Assembly: GCF_001445655.1 (NCBI RefSeq)
Contig: NZ_LNBE01000002.1
Location: 248,001 to 312,000 of the forward strand
Source of the DNA: Streptomyces roseifaciens
Lineage (GTDB): Bacteria; Actinomycetota; Actinomycetes; Streptomycetales; Streptomycetaceae
Reading direction: 5' to 3'
Length of the DNA stretch: 64,000 nt
Part shown: positions 1-8,745 of the stretch, in pieces
How the letters are laid out: each line of letters begins with the position of its first letter
Numbering within the stretch: position 1 is the first letter of the stretch
Position numbers and translations under genes: made by a program
The notes under the pieces: generated by a model
What the model was told of the DNA's origin: nothing
What the model saw: only the letters and a program-made list of their open reading frames with translations
Databases searched by the model: none

Positions 1-1861
1 CCAGCACTCCGCAGGCCGCGGGGACGTCGACGGGCTTGCCGTCGCTGCCCGTCGCCCGGCCGTCCGGCAGCGCGGCGCAGGCCTTCGCCGCGTCGGCCGC
101 GGCCAGGTCGCCCGCGGGGGCACGGTTCGCGAACTGCTGCCGCTCCAGGTCCGCCACGGTCAGCCCGCCGCGCTTCGCCATGGCGGAGACGTCCTCGATC
201 GCGCCGCGCGTGCGCAGCGAGCGTGCGGTGGAGACGTCGCCGAAGATCCTCGGGTAGCCGGTGAGCGGGCGGTCCGCATTGGCCAGCCAGGGGCTGTCGT
301 TGGAGTTCTCGGCGTACGGGGCGTCGACCAGAGCCGGCATCGCGGAGGGGCCGAAGATGCCCGGCTGGACGGCGTCGGCGTCGCGCCCCAGCGCGCAGTC
401 GCCGCGGGAGCCGTCCAGGACGGCCAGGCCCGCGGCCGGGAACGTCTGCCGGCCGAGGGCGGTGGAGCAGCGCCCGGCGAGCTCGTCGGTGACCCGGGGC
501 AGGACCTGCGCCTGGGTGTAGAGGCTGTGGCCCCCGGAGTCCGCGGCGATCGTGTTCACCCACGGCAGGCCCTGCGTGCGGCGCAGGGCGTCCTGGACGC
601 CGCGCACGCTGCGGGACTTGGCCAGGGCGAGCGAGGCGTCGGTGAAGCGCAGGCTCTCGGCGTTGGGGTCGGTCAGGGCGTAGGCCTTGCCGTCGGCCCA
701 GGGCAGGGGGAGGTCGTCGATCGAGGTGACCACCGGCCCGTAGCGGGTCCACCACTGGCTGCGGGTGACCCGTGAGGTGCTGCCGTCCTTGCCGCGGACC
801 GGCACGGTGACCGTGCGCTCGGTCATCCGCTCGGGCTTGCCGTCCACGAGGTAGGCGTGGGCGTCACCGGGGACGGTCTTCAGCTCGTACAGGTTGGTCG
901 GCACGCCGGTGGCCACCGTGTGGCTCCAGGCGATCCGTTCGTTGAAGCCGATCTCCACGACGGGCATGCCGAGCAGCGAGCCGCCGGAGACGTTGAGCTC
1001 GCCGGGAATGGTCTGCTGCGACTGCCAGAAGCGGCGGCCGCCCTGCCACGGGTAGTGGGGGTTGCCGAGCAGCAGGCCGCGCCCGTTCGCGGCGGTGGAG
1101 CCCGCGAAGGCGACCGCGTTCGAGCCCATGCCGGTGCTCTTCCGCTGCTCGTCCAGGAGCTTCCGGGCCGCTTCGGCGGGATCCGCCGCAGCCTTGGCCG
1201 TACGGGGCGCCGCGCCCGGCTGTGCGGCTCCTGCGATGCCGTCGGCCGCCATGCCCTGGCCACCGAGGACGGTGATGGCGTGGCCGCGCCGGGCCACGTC
1301 CAGGGTCGTCACCGGGGTGACCCAGCCGGCGCCGCGGCAGGCCGGGTCGGTGATGCGGTTCTGTGCCAGCCAGGCGTTGTAGCCCGCGGCCCAGCCGCGC
1401 ATCAGCTCCTTGGCCTGCCGGGTGGGTCCGGCCGGGGCGGGCGAGTCGAGGATCCTGTCGACGGTCTTCGCTTCGTTCAGACCGCGGAAGAACAGGTCGC
1501 TGGAGAGGTTGGTGGTGGCGGAGGACAGCGATCCGTCGGGCTTCGCGTCGGGGCCGAAGCGGGCCGAGCGCTCGCCGCGCAGGGTGACGAACCCGTCGGC
1601 GAGGATGCACACCTGGTCCGCGGCCTGGGCCCAGCCGGTGCCGAAGCCCAGGTTCGCGTAGTCCTTCGCGACGATGTGCGGGACGCCGTACTCGGTGTAG
1701 CGGACGACGGCCGACAGGCCGCCGCCCTTGGCCTGCTCGCCGCCGGCGGGCGCGTCGGCGGCCGCGGCCTCGCCCGGCAGCACGGCGGCGCAGCTCAGCA
1801 CCGCCAGGCCGAGGCCGGCCAGGGCTCTCATGCGATGACGTAAGGGCAACGTGGCTCCCAT
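1..1861 (-). CDS. Penicillin/acyl-homoserine-lactone acylase family protein (partial, C-terminus off the window)
   Basis: Secreted N-terminal-nucleophile amidohydrolase of the penicillin acylase superfamily; this branch includes acyl-homoserine-lactone and aculeacin A acylases, which cleave fatty-acyl amides. About 620 residues are visible and the end lies beyond the left edge. A hydrophobic signal segment is followed by YTEYGVPHI, typical of the alpha chain. The motif GSNAVAF gives the autoprocessing Ser near residue 247 at the chain junction. Two starts are possible, ATG 1861 or ATG 1831, and neither has a clear ribosome-binding site. The upstream start gives a better basic signal-peptide n-region and would include a TTA codon at 1841-1843. 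Divergent from the ligase at 2032. The substrate cannot be read from sequence. Confidence 0.85.
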   Translation of the reverse strand, partial: MGATLPLRHRMRALAGLGLAVLSCAAVLPGEAAAADAPAGGEQAKGGGLSAVVRYTEYGVPHIVAKDYANLGFGTGWAQAADQVCILADGFVTLRGERSARFGPDAKPDGSLSSATTNLSSDLFFRGLNEAKTVDRILDSPAPAGPTRQAKELMRGWAAGYNAWLAQNRITDPACRGAGWVTPVTTLDVARRGHAITVLGGQGMAADGIAGAAQPGAAPRTAKAAADPAEAARKLLDEQRKSTGMGSNAVAFAGSTAANGRGLLLGNPHYPWQGGRRFWQSQQTIPGELNVSGGSLLGMPVVEIGFNERIAWSHTVATGVPTNLYELKTVPGDAHAYLVDGKPERMTERTVTVPVRGKDGSTSRVTRSQWWTRYGPVVTSIDDLPLPWADGKAYALTDPNAESLRFTDASLALAKSRSVRGVQDALRRTQGLPWVNTIAADSGGHSLYTQAQVLPRVTDELAGRCSTALGRQTFPAAGLAVLDGSRGDCALGRDADAVQPGIFGPSAMPALVDAPYAENSNDSPWLANADRPLTGYPRIFGDVSTARSLRTRGAIEDVSAMAKRGGLTVADLERQQFANRAPAGDLAAADAAKACAALPDGRATGSDGKPVDVPAACGVL

Positions 1862-2031
1862 AGGTACGGAGGGACGAGAAGTCGCCTGCGGGGGATAGGA
1901 CGCCCGCGCAGGGCGGGGAGTTGACCCCGGACGCGGCGCGCCCGTCGCCCGTTCCCGCCTTCGCACCCGCATCCGCCCGCTCGCCGTCGTGCCCCCTTGA
2001 CCGCGGTGCGCGCGGGACCCAGGATCCGGGC

Positions 2032-3555
2032 ATGACGGGAGTCCGGGACAGCACGGTGGACGGCATGCTGCGGCGCACGGCCCGGCGCGTGCCGCAGCGG
2101 ACGGCGCTGCGGTACGGGGAGCGCGTCTGGACGTACCGCGAGCTGGACGAGGCCGTGACGGGCGCCGCCGAGGCCCTGCGCGACGGCGGGCTGCGCGACG
2201 GCGACCGCGTCGCCGCCTACGGCCACAACTCCGACGCCTACCTGATCGGTTTCCTGGCCTGCGCCCGCGCAGGTCTGGTGCACGTCCCCGTCAACCACCA
2301 CCTCACCGGTGACGAACTGGGCTACATCCTGGAGCAGTCGGGCAGCGCGCTGGTGCTCACGGACCCGCACCTGGCCCACCGGATGCCCGCTTCCGTCCCC
2401 GCCCTGCCGCTGCGCGACGCCACGGGCTCCCTGCTGGAGCGCTCGCAGCGGCACCGGCGCCCGGGCGTCGCGACCCTGACCGCCGGCGGCCCGGGCCAGG
2501 GCGATCTCGTGCAGCTGCTCTACACCTCCGGCACCACCGCGCAGCCCAAGGGCGCGATGATGACGCACGGCGCACTCGTGCACGCCTACCTGAGCGCGAT
2601 CACCGCCCTGGACCTCAGGGAGACGGACCGGCCGCTGCACGCCCTCCCGCTCTACCACTCGGCGCAGATGCACGTGTTCCTGCTGCCCTTCCTGGCGGTG
2701 GGCGCGGAGAACACCCTCATCGACGCGCCGGACCCGTACCGCGTCCTCGAACTGGTGGAGGCGGGGCGGGCCGACAGCTTCTTCGCCCCGCCGACCGTGT
2801 GGATCGCACTCGCCGGCCACCCCGGTTTCGCCTCCCGGGACCTGTCGGCGCTGCGCAAGGCCTACTACGGCGCCTCCGTCATGCCCGTGCCGGTCCTGGA
2901 GCGCCTGCGCACGCGCCTGCCCCGCCTCGCGTTCTACAACTGCTTCGGGCAGAGCGAGATCGGGCCGCTGGCCACCGTGCTGCGGCCGGAGGAGCACGAG
3001 GGGAGGATGGACTCCTGCGGACGGCCGGTCCTGTTCGTCGAGGCGCGCGTCGTGGACGAAAGAGGCGCCGACGTGCCCGACGGCACGCCCGGCGAGGTCG
3101 TCTACCGCTCCCCGCAGCTGTGCCAGGGCTACTGGGGCAAGCCCGAGGAGACCGAGGAAGCCTTCCGGGACGGCTGGTTCCGCTCCGGCGACATGGCCGT
3201 CCGGGACGCCGAGGGCTACCTCACCGTCGTGGACCGGCTGAAGGACGTCATCAACTCCGGTGGCGTGCTGGTCGCCTCCCGCCAGGTCGAGGACGTGCTC
3301 TACGGTCATCCGGCCGTCTCCGAGGCCGCCGTCATCGGGCTCCCCGACCCCCGCTGGATCGAGGCGGTCACCGCCGTGGTCGTCGCGCGCGGCGACGTGG
3401 CCGAGGAGGAGCTGACGGCGTACGCCCGGGATCGGCTCGCCCCCTTCAAGGCGCCCAAGCGCGTCCTCTTCGTGGACGAGCTGCCGCGCAACGCCTCCGG
3501 CAAGGTGCTGAAGCGGGAGCTCCGGGAGCGGTTCGGCACCGTGCCGCCCGGTTGA
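2032..3555 (+). CDS. AMP-forming acyl-CoA synthetase (FadD-type)
   Basis: A 507-residue adenylate-forming enzyme that activates a carboxylic acid to acyl-AMP and then acyl-CoA. Visible motifs are the P-loop YTSGTTAQPKG from residue 164, GD around residue 386 followed by the hinge VDRLKD, and the C-terminal catalytic Lys in NASGK at residue 491. ATG 2032 is chosen because AGGA lies about 10 nt upstream; an open frame extends further upstream but has no family similarity. The gene is alone on the plus strand, between the divergent acylase and the convergent paaK. Substrate chain type is not predictable; a medium- or long-chain fatty acid is most common for this length and motif set. Confidence 0.9.
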   Translation: MTGVRDSTVDGMLRRTARRVPQRTALRYGERVWTYRELDEAVTGAAEALRDGGLRDGDRVAAYGHNSDAYLIGFLACARAGLVHVPVNHHLTGDELGYILEQSGSALVLTDPHLAHRMPASVPALPLRDATGSLLERSQRHRRPGVATLTAGGPGQGDLVQLLYTSGTTAQPKGAMMTHGALVHAYLSAITALDLRETDRPLHALPLYHSAQMHVFLLPFLAVGAENTLIDAPDPYRVLELVEAGRADSFFAPPTVWIALAGHPGFASRDLSALRKAYYGASVMPVPVLERLRTRLPRLAFYNCFGQSEIGPLATVLRPEEHEGRMDSCGRPVLFVEARVVDERGADVPDGTPGEVVYRSPQLCQGYWGKPEETEEAFRDGWFRSGDMAVRDAEGYLTVVDRLKDVINSGGVLVASRQVEDVLYGHPAVSEAAVIGLPDPRWIEAVTAVVVARGDVAEEELTAYARDRLAPFKAPKRVLFVDELPRNASGKVLKRELRERFGTVPPG

Positions 3556-3680
3556 CCGGGACGGCGCCACGGCGGACAGTGCTGCGGCCGCGCCGGGTCG
3601 CCAGGACACGGCAGCCGGGGGAGCGCAGGGACGCCGATGCCCGGATCCGCCCGGGCCGTGGCAGGTGTGCCCGGCCCCCG

Positions 3681-4991
3681 TCACCGCTTTCCCCGCTCGT
3701 CCACGATGCGCTTCAGCTTGCCCACCGACCGCTCCAGCGTCCCGCCGTCGACCACCTCGACGGTCACCGTGACGCCGATGCCCTCCTTCACCTGCCGCGC
3801 CACCTCGTCGGAGGCGGCCCCGCGCTGCTCCGGCGTCGCCTCCGGGCGGGCCTCGGCCCGCACGGTGAGGTGGTCCATCCGGCCCTCGCGGGTGAGGCGC
3901 AGCTGGAAGTGCGGGGCGAGGCCCGGCGTCCGCAGCACGATCTCCTCGATCTGTGCGGGGAAGAGGTTGACGCCCCGCAGGATGATCATGTCGTCGCTGC
4001 GCCCGGTGATCCGCTCCATCCGGCGGAAGGCGGGGCGGGCGGTGCCCGGCAGGAGCCGGGTGAGGTCGCGGGTGCGGTAGCGGACGACGGGCATGGCCTG
4101 CTTGGTGAGGGAGGTGAGGACCAGCTCGCCGTGGCTTCCCTCCGGCAGCACCTCGCCCGTGACCGGGTCGACGACCTCGGGGTAGAAGTGGTCCTCCCAG
4201 ATGTGCAGCCCGTCCTTGGTCTCGGCGCACTCCTGGGCCACGCCGGGGCCGATGATCTCCGAGAGGCCGTATATGTCGACGGCGTCGATGGCGAAGCGCT
4301 CCTCGATCTCCCGGCGCATCTCCTCCGTCCAGGGCTCGGCGCCGAAGATGCCGGTGGTGAGGGACGTGCTGCGCGGGTCGACGCCCTGGCGCTCGAATTC
4401 GTCGAGCAGGGTGAGCATGTAGGTAGGCGTCACCATGATGATCCGCGGCTGCAGGTCCTGGATGAGCCGGACCTGGCGCGCGGTCATGCCGCCGGAGGCG
4501 GGGATCACCGTGCAGCCGAGCCGCTCGGCGCCGTAGTGCGCGCCGAGGCCGCCGGTGAACAGCCCGTAGCCGTAGGCCACGTGGATCCTGTCGCCGGGCC
4601 GGCCGCCGGCCGCGCGGATGGAACGGGCGACGACCTCGGCCCACGTGTCCAGGTCCCGGTCGGTGTAGCCGACCACGGTGGGCGTGCCCGTGGTGCCGCT
4701 GGAGGCGTGCAGGCGCCGGATCCGCGAGTCGGGCACGGCGAACATGCCGAAGGGGTAGTGCTCCCGGAGATCGGACTTGGTGGTGAACGGGAGGCGGGCG
4801 AGGTCGGCGAGGGTGCGGCAGTCCCCGGGCCGTATGCCGGCGGCGTCGAACGAGCGCCGGTAGAAGGGCACGTTCTCGTAGGCGTGGTGCAAGGTGGCCC
4901 GCAGCCGCTCCAGCTGCAGGGCCGTCAGCTCTTCGCGCGTCATCCGCTCGGCCGCGTCCCAGGGAGCCAACCGATCGTTCGGTCGTTGCAT
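3681..4991 (-). CDS. paaK: Phenylacetate-CoA ligase
   Basis: A 436-residue protein of the PaaK branch of adenylating enzymes, which convert phenylacetate (or a related aryl acid) plus ATP and CoA to the CoA thioester in the cytoplasm. The family-specific P-loop SSGTTGTPTVVGY starts at residue 97; the YGYGLFTGG block and the PTYML segment are also PaaK-like. Length matches the family (about 430-440). No ring-oxygenase (paaABCDE) genes are in the window, so this copy may feed another pathway. A palindrome at 4970-4983 overlaps the first codons, suggesting repression at the start. The start codon has no Shine-Dalgarno and may be leaderless. Confidence 0.92.
   Translation of the reverse strand: MQRPNDRLAPWDAAERMTREELTALQLERLRATLHHAYENVPFYRRSFDAAGIRPGDCRTLADLARLPFTTKSDLREHYPFGMFAVPDSRIRRLHASSGTTGTPTVVGYTDRDLDTWAEVVARSIRAAGGRPGDRIHVAYGYGLFTGGLGAHYGAERLGCTVIPASGGMTARQVRLIQDLQPRIIMVTPTYMLTLLDEFERQGVDPRSTSLTTGIFGAEPWTEEMRREIEERFAIDAVDIYGLSEIIGPGVAQECAETKDGLHIWEDHFYPEVVDPVTGEVLPEGSHGELVLTSLTKQAMPVVRYRTRDLTRLLPGTARPAFRRMERITGRSDDMIILRGVNLFPAQIEEIVLRTPGLAPHFQLRLTREGRMDHLTVRAEARPEATPEQRGAASDEVARQVKEGIGVTVTVEVVDGGTLERSVGKLKRIVDERGKR
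4970..4983. promoter_or_regulatory. Palindromic operator candidate over the paaK start
   Basis: ACCGATCGTTCGGT reads the same on both strands except for two central positions. It covers codons 3-7 of paaK. TetR-family regulators commonly bind ACCGA-N4-TCGGT-type sites, so a repressor blocking early transcription is a reasonable inference. The coding constraint (NDRL) could also explain the bases. Confidence 0.45.
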
Positions 4992-5026
4992 GAACTCAAG
5001 TTTTCAGAGGCGCCGCCGGGCGTCAA
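4992..5026 (-). promoter_or_regulatory. paaK: Candidate paaK promoter
   Basis: On the minus strand TTGACG (complement of 5021-5026) is followed, 17 nt later, by the weak -10 hexamer AAACTT and then six bases before ATG. This would start transcription at or next to the start codon. The -35 is good and the -10 matches poorly. Confidence 0.35.
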
Positions 5027-5131
5027 GAGGGGTGCCGGACCCTGTGGAGGAAGCAGCCCCGCGCCACCGGCCGCGCCCACCGGCCGCGCGAACCAGCCTC
5101 ACGAACCGGCCACCTGAGTCGGCCGATCCGG

Positions 5132-6799
5132 TCAGGCGCCGGCCTCCGCGACCGCCCGCGCCCACCGGTAATCGGCCTTCCCGCTCGGCGACCTGCGGAT
5201 CCGCTCCGTGAAGACCACGCTGCGCGGCACCTTGTACCCCGCGAGCCGCGCCCGGCAGTGCGCCTGCAGCCCGTCCAGGGTCAGGGCCTCCGCCCCCTCG
5301 CGCGGCTGGACGACGGCGGCCACGCGCTGCCCCCACCGCTCGTCCGGAACGCCCGCGACCAGCACGTCGTACACGTCCGGATGGGCCTTGAGCGCCTGCT
5401 CGACCTCCTCCGGGTACACCTTCTCGCCGCCGGTGTTGATGCACTGCGAGCCCCGTCCCAGGACGGTGATCTCGCCGTCCGCGCCGGCCCTCGCCATGTC
5501 GCCGAGCAGCACCCAGCGTTCGCCGCCGGCCCGGAAGAACGTCGCTTCGGTCCGGGCGGGGTCGTTGTAGTAGCCGAGCGGTACGTGGCCGCGCTGGGCG
5601 ACGCGCCCCTCCTCGCCGGGCGCGACGGGTTCGTGCGTGACCGGGTCGACGACGGCCGTGCGGTCGTTGACGCGCAGCCGGAGGCCGCCGCCCGCGCCCG
5701 CGCCGCCCGGAGCAGCGCCCTCCGTGCCCGCGACGCCCGCCCCCGCCCCGTCCGTCGCGGTCCCGTTGAAGCCCGACTCCGAGGAGCCGAAGTTGTTGAG
5801 CAGCGTCACGTGCGGCAGCAGGGCAGTGAACTGTTCCCGCACGGTGGCCGAGAGCACCGCGCCCGAGCTGCTGACGCTGAACAGCGACGAGCAGTCGGTG
5901 CCCCGCATCGGCCCGGCCAGCGCGTCCACCAGGGGGCGCAGCATCGCGTCACCGACCAGCGAGATGCAGGTGACCTTCTCCTGCTCCACGGTGCGGAGCA
6001 CTTCCTCGGGGGCGAACTTCCGGTGCAGCACGACCTTCTGGCCGTAGTCGAAGGCGATGAGCGCGGTCAGCGTGGACGTGCCGTGCATCAGCGGTGCGGT
6101 GGGGAAGAAGACCAGGCCCTCGCCCCCTTCCGCGACGCGGGCGGCCAGCTCCCGGGGGTGCTTCACCGGTTCGCCCGTGGGTGCTCCGCCGCCGAGCCCG
6201 GAGAAGAACAGGTCCTCCTGGCGCCACATCACGCCCTTGGGCAGGCCCGTCGTTCCGCCCGTGTAGATGATGACCTGGTCGTCCCCCGAGCGCGGCCCGA
6301 AGCCGCGCAGAGGCGATCCCGATGCCTCGGCCTCCGCGAAGGGGACGGGCGCGAGGGCCGGCTCGGGCGCGCCGTGCGGAGGCGTGCCGACGCGCACGAG
6401 GTGGCGCAGCAGCTCCGTACGGGGCAGCGCCGCGGCCACCCGGCCGGTGAAGGCGGCGTCGAAGACCAGCGCCACGAGGTCGGCGTCGCGGTAGAGGTAG
6501 GCCAGCTCGTCCTCGACGTAGCGGTAGTTGACGTTGACGGGCACCGCCCGGATCTTCAGGCAGGCCCAGAACGTCTGCAGGTACTCGACGCCGTTGTACA
6601 GGTGCAGCCCGACGTGGTCGCCGGGCCGGATCCCGCTGTCGCGCAGGTGGTGACCCAGCCGGTCGGCCGCCGCGTCGAGCTCCGCGTACGTCATCCGGCG
6701 CCCGGCGCCGCTCCCGGGGAGGTCCGCGTGGACCAGGGCCTCCCGGCCGGGCACCGCGTCCACGACCGACTCGAAGAGATCGGCGAGGTTGTAGTCCAC
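5132..6799 (-). CDS. fadD19: Acyl-CoA synthetase, FadD19-like (steroid side chain)
   Basis: A 555-residue adenylating enzyme whose P-loop context YTGGTTGLPKGVMWRQED (from residue 179) and NNFGSSESGFNG segment are those of actinobacterial FadD19, the CoA ligase for C24-branched sterol side chains. Start GTG 6799 is preferred over the upstream ATG because AGGAGGA lies directly upstream (complement of 6803-6809). It is divergent from an echA19-like gene and separated from it by a short region holding an inverted repeat. The arrangement mirrors fadD19/echA19 of mycobacteria (known). The C-terminal Lys lies in SPSGKADYRW. A low-complexity Gly/Ala insertion in the middle is unusual but harmless-looking. 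Confidence 0.8.
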   Translation of the reverse strand: MDYNLADLFESVVDAVPGREALVHADLPGSGAGRRMTYAELDAAADRLGHHLRDSGIRPGDHVGLHLYNGVEYLQTFWACLKIRAVPVNVNYRYVEDELAYLYRDADLVALVFDAAFTGRVAAALPRTELLRHLVRVGTPPHGAPEPALAPVPFAEAEASGSPLRGFGPRSGDDQVIIYTGGTTGLPKGVMWRQEDLFFSGLGGGAPTGEPVKHPRELAARVAEGGEGLVFFPTAPLMHGTSTLTALIAFDYGQKVVLHRKFAPEEVLRTVEQEKVTCISLVGDAMLRPLVDALAGPMRGTDCSSLFSVSSSGAVLSATVREQFTALLPHVTLLNNFGSSESGFNGTATDGAGAGVAGTEGAAPGGAGAGGGLRLRVNDRTAVVDPVTHEPVAPGEEGRVAQRGHVPLGYYNDPARTEATFFRAGGERWVLLGDMARAGADGEITVLGRGSQCINTGGEKVYPEEVEQALKAHPDVYDVLVAGVPDERWGQRVAAVVQPREGAEALTLDGLQAHCRARLAGYKVPRSVVFTERIRRSPSGKADYRWARAVAEAGA

Positions 6800-6883
6800 G
6801 TCTCCTCCTGTCCGGGGGAACGGCGGCCGCGAGGCCATTAGAGCGCCGCGCGCCGCGGGGAGGAAGGGAGGGCGCCCAAGAAA

Positions 6884-6900
6884 TCTGACGGGAAGTCAGA
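6884..6900. promoter_or_regulatory. Inverted repeat operator between divergent fadD19 and echA19
   Basis: TCTGAC and GTCAGA form perfect 6-base arms around GGGAA. The repeat lies in the divergent promoter region and is flanked by the AT-rich stretches aaa and aaaac. A dimeric TetR-type repressor controlling both directions is inferred. It does not match the KstR consensus (AAC-N2-GTT core). Confidence 0.65.
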
Positions 6901-6965
6901 AAACTCTTGTACCCCGGACACGCCTCCTGCACCCTGTTCTGGTCACCGGGACGGGAGGGCCACCC

Positions 6966-7769
6966 ATGAGCGGCACCGAACACCTCACGGTCGAACGCAC
7001 CGGCGCCACGCTGGTGCTCACCCTCAACCGGCCGGAAGCGAGGAACGCCCTGTCGCTGCCGATGCTGGCCGGGCTCCACGACGGCTGGTTGGAGGCCGAC
7101 CGGGACGACGCCGTCCGCTCCGTCGTCCTCACCGGCGCGGGCGGGGCCTTCTGCTCCGGCATGGACCTCAAGGCCCTGCACGGGCCCCCGAACCCGGCGG
7201 ACGACCCGTACCGCGCCCGGTTCAAGGCCGACCCCGACCTGCACTGGAAGGCGATGCTCCGGCACCACCGGCCGCGCAAACCGGTCATCGCCGCGGTCGA
7301 GGGGCCCTGCGTCGCGGGCGGCACCGAGATCCTCCAGGGCACCGACATCCGCATCGCCGGGGAGAGCGCCGTCTTCGGCCTCTTCGAAGTGCGCCGCGGC
7401 CTCTTCCCCGTCGGCGGCTCCACCGTCCGCCTCCCGCGCCAGATCCCGCGCACCCACGCCCTGGAGATGCTGCTCACCGGCCGCCCCTACACCGCCGCCG
7501 AGGCCGCGCGCATCGGACTGATCGGCCACGTCGTCCCCGACGGCACCGCCCTGGAACGGGCGCTGGAGACCGCCGCGCTGATCAACGTCAACGGCCCGCT
7601 GGCCGTCGAGGCCGTCAAGGCCTGCGTCCACGACACCGCAGGCCTCGCCGAAGCCGACGGCCTCGCCCTCGAACTCGAACGCGGCCGGCCCGTCCTCGCC
7701 AGCGCCGACGCGAAGGAAGGCACCCGGGCCTTCGCCGAGAAGCGCCCGGCCGTCTACCGGCGCGCCTGA
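6966..7769 (+). CDS. echA19: Enoyl-CoA hydratase, EchA19-like
   Basis: A 267-residue crotonase-fold enzyme that hydrates trans-2-enoyl-CoA. The oxyanion-hole segments CSGMDLK (63-69) and EGPCVAGGTE (112-121) and the two catalytic Glu positions (E121, E141) are present. The stretch AGGTEILQGTDIR followed by AGESA closely resembles mycobacterial EchA19, which acts on sterol side-chain enoyl-CoA. It is the first gene of a four-gene plus-strand operon; the next gene begins 13 bases after its stop. A GGGAGG sequence lies 8-10 bases upstream of ATG. Divergent partner: the FadD19-like ligase. Confidence 0.88.
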   Translation: MSGTEHLTVERTGATLVLTLNRPEARNALSLPMLAGLHDGWLEADRDDAVRSVVLTGAGGAFCSGMDLKALHGPPNPADDPYRARFKADPDLHWKAMLRHHRPRKPVIAAVEGPCVAGGTEILQGTDIRIAGESAVFGLFEVRRGLFPVGGSTVRLPRQIPRTHALEMLLTGRPYTAAEAARIGLIGHVVPDGTALERALETAALINVNGPLAVEAVKACVHDTAGLAEADGLALELERGRPVLASADAKEGTRAFAEKRPAVYRRA

Positions 7770-7782
7770 AGGGAGCACCGCC

Positions 7783-8745
7783 ATGGCGGAGATCCTCACC
7801 GCACCCCTGACCGTCGCCTTCCCCTTCACCCGCTCCCTCGGCCCCGTGCAGAGCGCCTTCCTCACCGGCCTCCGCGAGCGCACGGTCCTCGGCGTGCGCA
7901 CCCGCGACGGGCGCGTCCTCGTCCCGCCCGTCGAGTACGACCCCGTCACCGCCGAGGAGATCCGCGACCTGGCCGAGGTCGCACCCACCGGCACCGTCAC
8001 CACCTGGGCCTGGAACCCCGCCCCCCGGCCCCGCCAGCCCCTGCGCACCCCCTTCGCCTGGGTCCTGGTGCGCCTCGACGGCGCCGACACCGCCCTCCTG
8101 CACGTCCTCGACGCCCCCGGACCCCACGCCGTACGGACCGGCATGCGCGTCCGCATCCGCTGGGCACCGGAGCGCACGGGCGCCATCACCGACATCGGCT
8201 GCTTCGAGCCCTGCGACCCGCACGAGGACGACGGAGCGTCCGGGCCCCGGATGCCCGCACCGCACGACGGCGACTTCGCCGACCCCGTCACGGGCATCGT
8301 CGCCCCCGCCCGGCTCGACTACACCTACACGCCCGGCCGGGCCCAGAGCCGCCACCTCGCCGCCCTCGCCGAGCGGAGGATCACCGGCGAACGCTGCCCC
8401 TCCTGCCGCAAGGTCCACGTCCCACCCCGCGGCGCCTGCCCCACCTGCGGCGTCGCCGCGACCGAGCAGGTCGGGGTCGGGCCGCGCGGGACCGTCACCA
8501 CCTTCTGCATCGTCAGCATCAAGGCCAAGGACGCCGGCATCGAGGTCCCCTACGTCTACGCCCACATCGCCCTGGACGGAGCCGACCTCGCCCTCCACGG
8601 GCGCATCGGTGGCATCCCGTACGACCAGGTGCGCATGGGCCTGCGCGTCGAGCCCGTGTGGAGCGCGGACGGCCGCCACCCCGACCACTACCGGCCCACC
8701 GGGGAACCCGACGCCGCCTACGACACCTACAAGGAGCTGCTGTGA
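7783..8745 (+). CDS. Two-domain OB-fold / DUF35 zinc-ribbon protein, partner of thiolase-like aldolases
   Basis: A 320-residue protein with two DUF35-like OB-fold halves. The C-terminal half carries a rubredoxin-type zinc ribbon with Cys205, Cys208, Cys219 and Cys222; the N-terminal half lacks these cysteines. DUF35 proteins are known to form complexes with thiolase-fold enzymes; the DUF35-Ltp2 aldolase of steroid degradation is the precedent. The next gene, encoding such an enzyme, starts inside the stop codon (GTGA overlap), consistent with translational coupling and complex formation. It corresponds in position to the DUF35 gene beside ltp3/ltp4 in mycobacteria. Binding of acyl-CoA substrate is the likely role, not catalysis. 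Confidence 0.85.
   Translation: MAEILTAPLTVAFPFTRSLGPVQSAFLTGLRERTVLGVRTRDGRVLVPPVEYDPVTAEEIRDLAEVAPTGTVTTWAWNPAPRPRQPLRTPFAWVLVRLDGADTALLHVLDAPGPHAVRTGMRVRIRWAPERTGAITDIGCFEPCDPHEDDGASGPRMPAPHDGDFADPVTGIVAPARLDYTYTPGRAQSRHLAALAERRITGERCPSCRKVHVPPRGACPTCGVAATEQVGVGPRGTVTTFCIVSIKAKDAGIEVPYVYAHIALDGADLALHGRIGGIPYDQVRMGLRVEPVWSADGRHPDHYRPTGEPDAAYDTYKELL

Noticed and set aside
1828..4644. Very long minus-strand frame (938 codons) across the ligase and paaK genes
   Set aside because: Arg/Pro/Gly/Ala-rich translation with no family similarity; it is the shadow of real genes in another frame.
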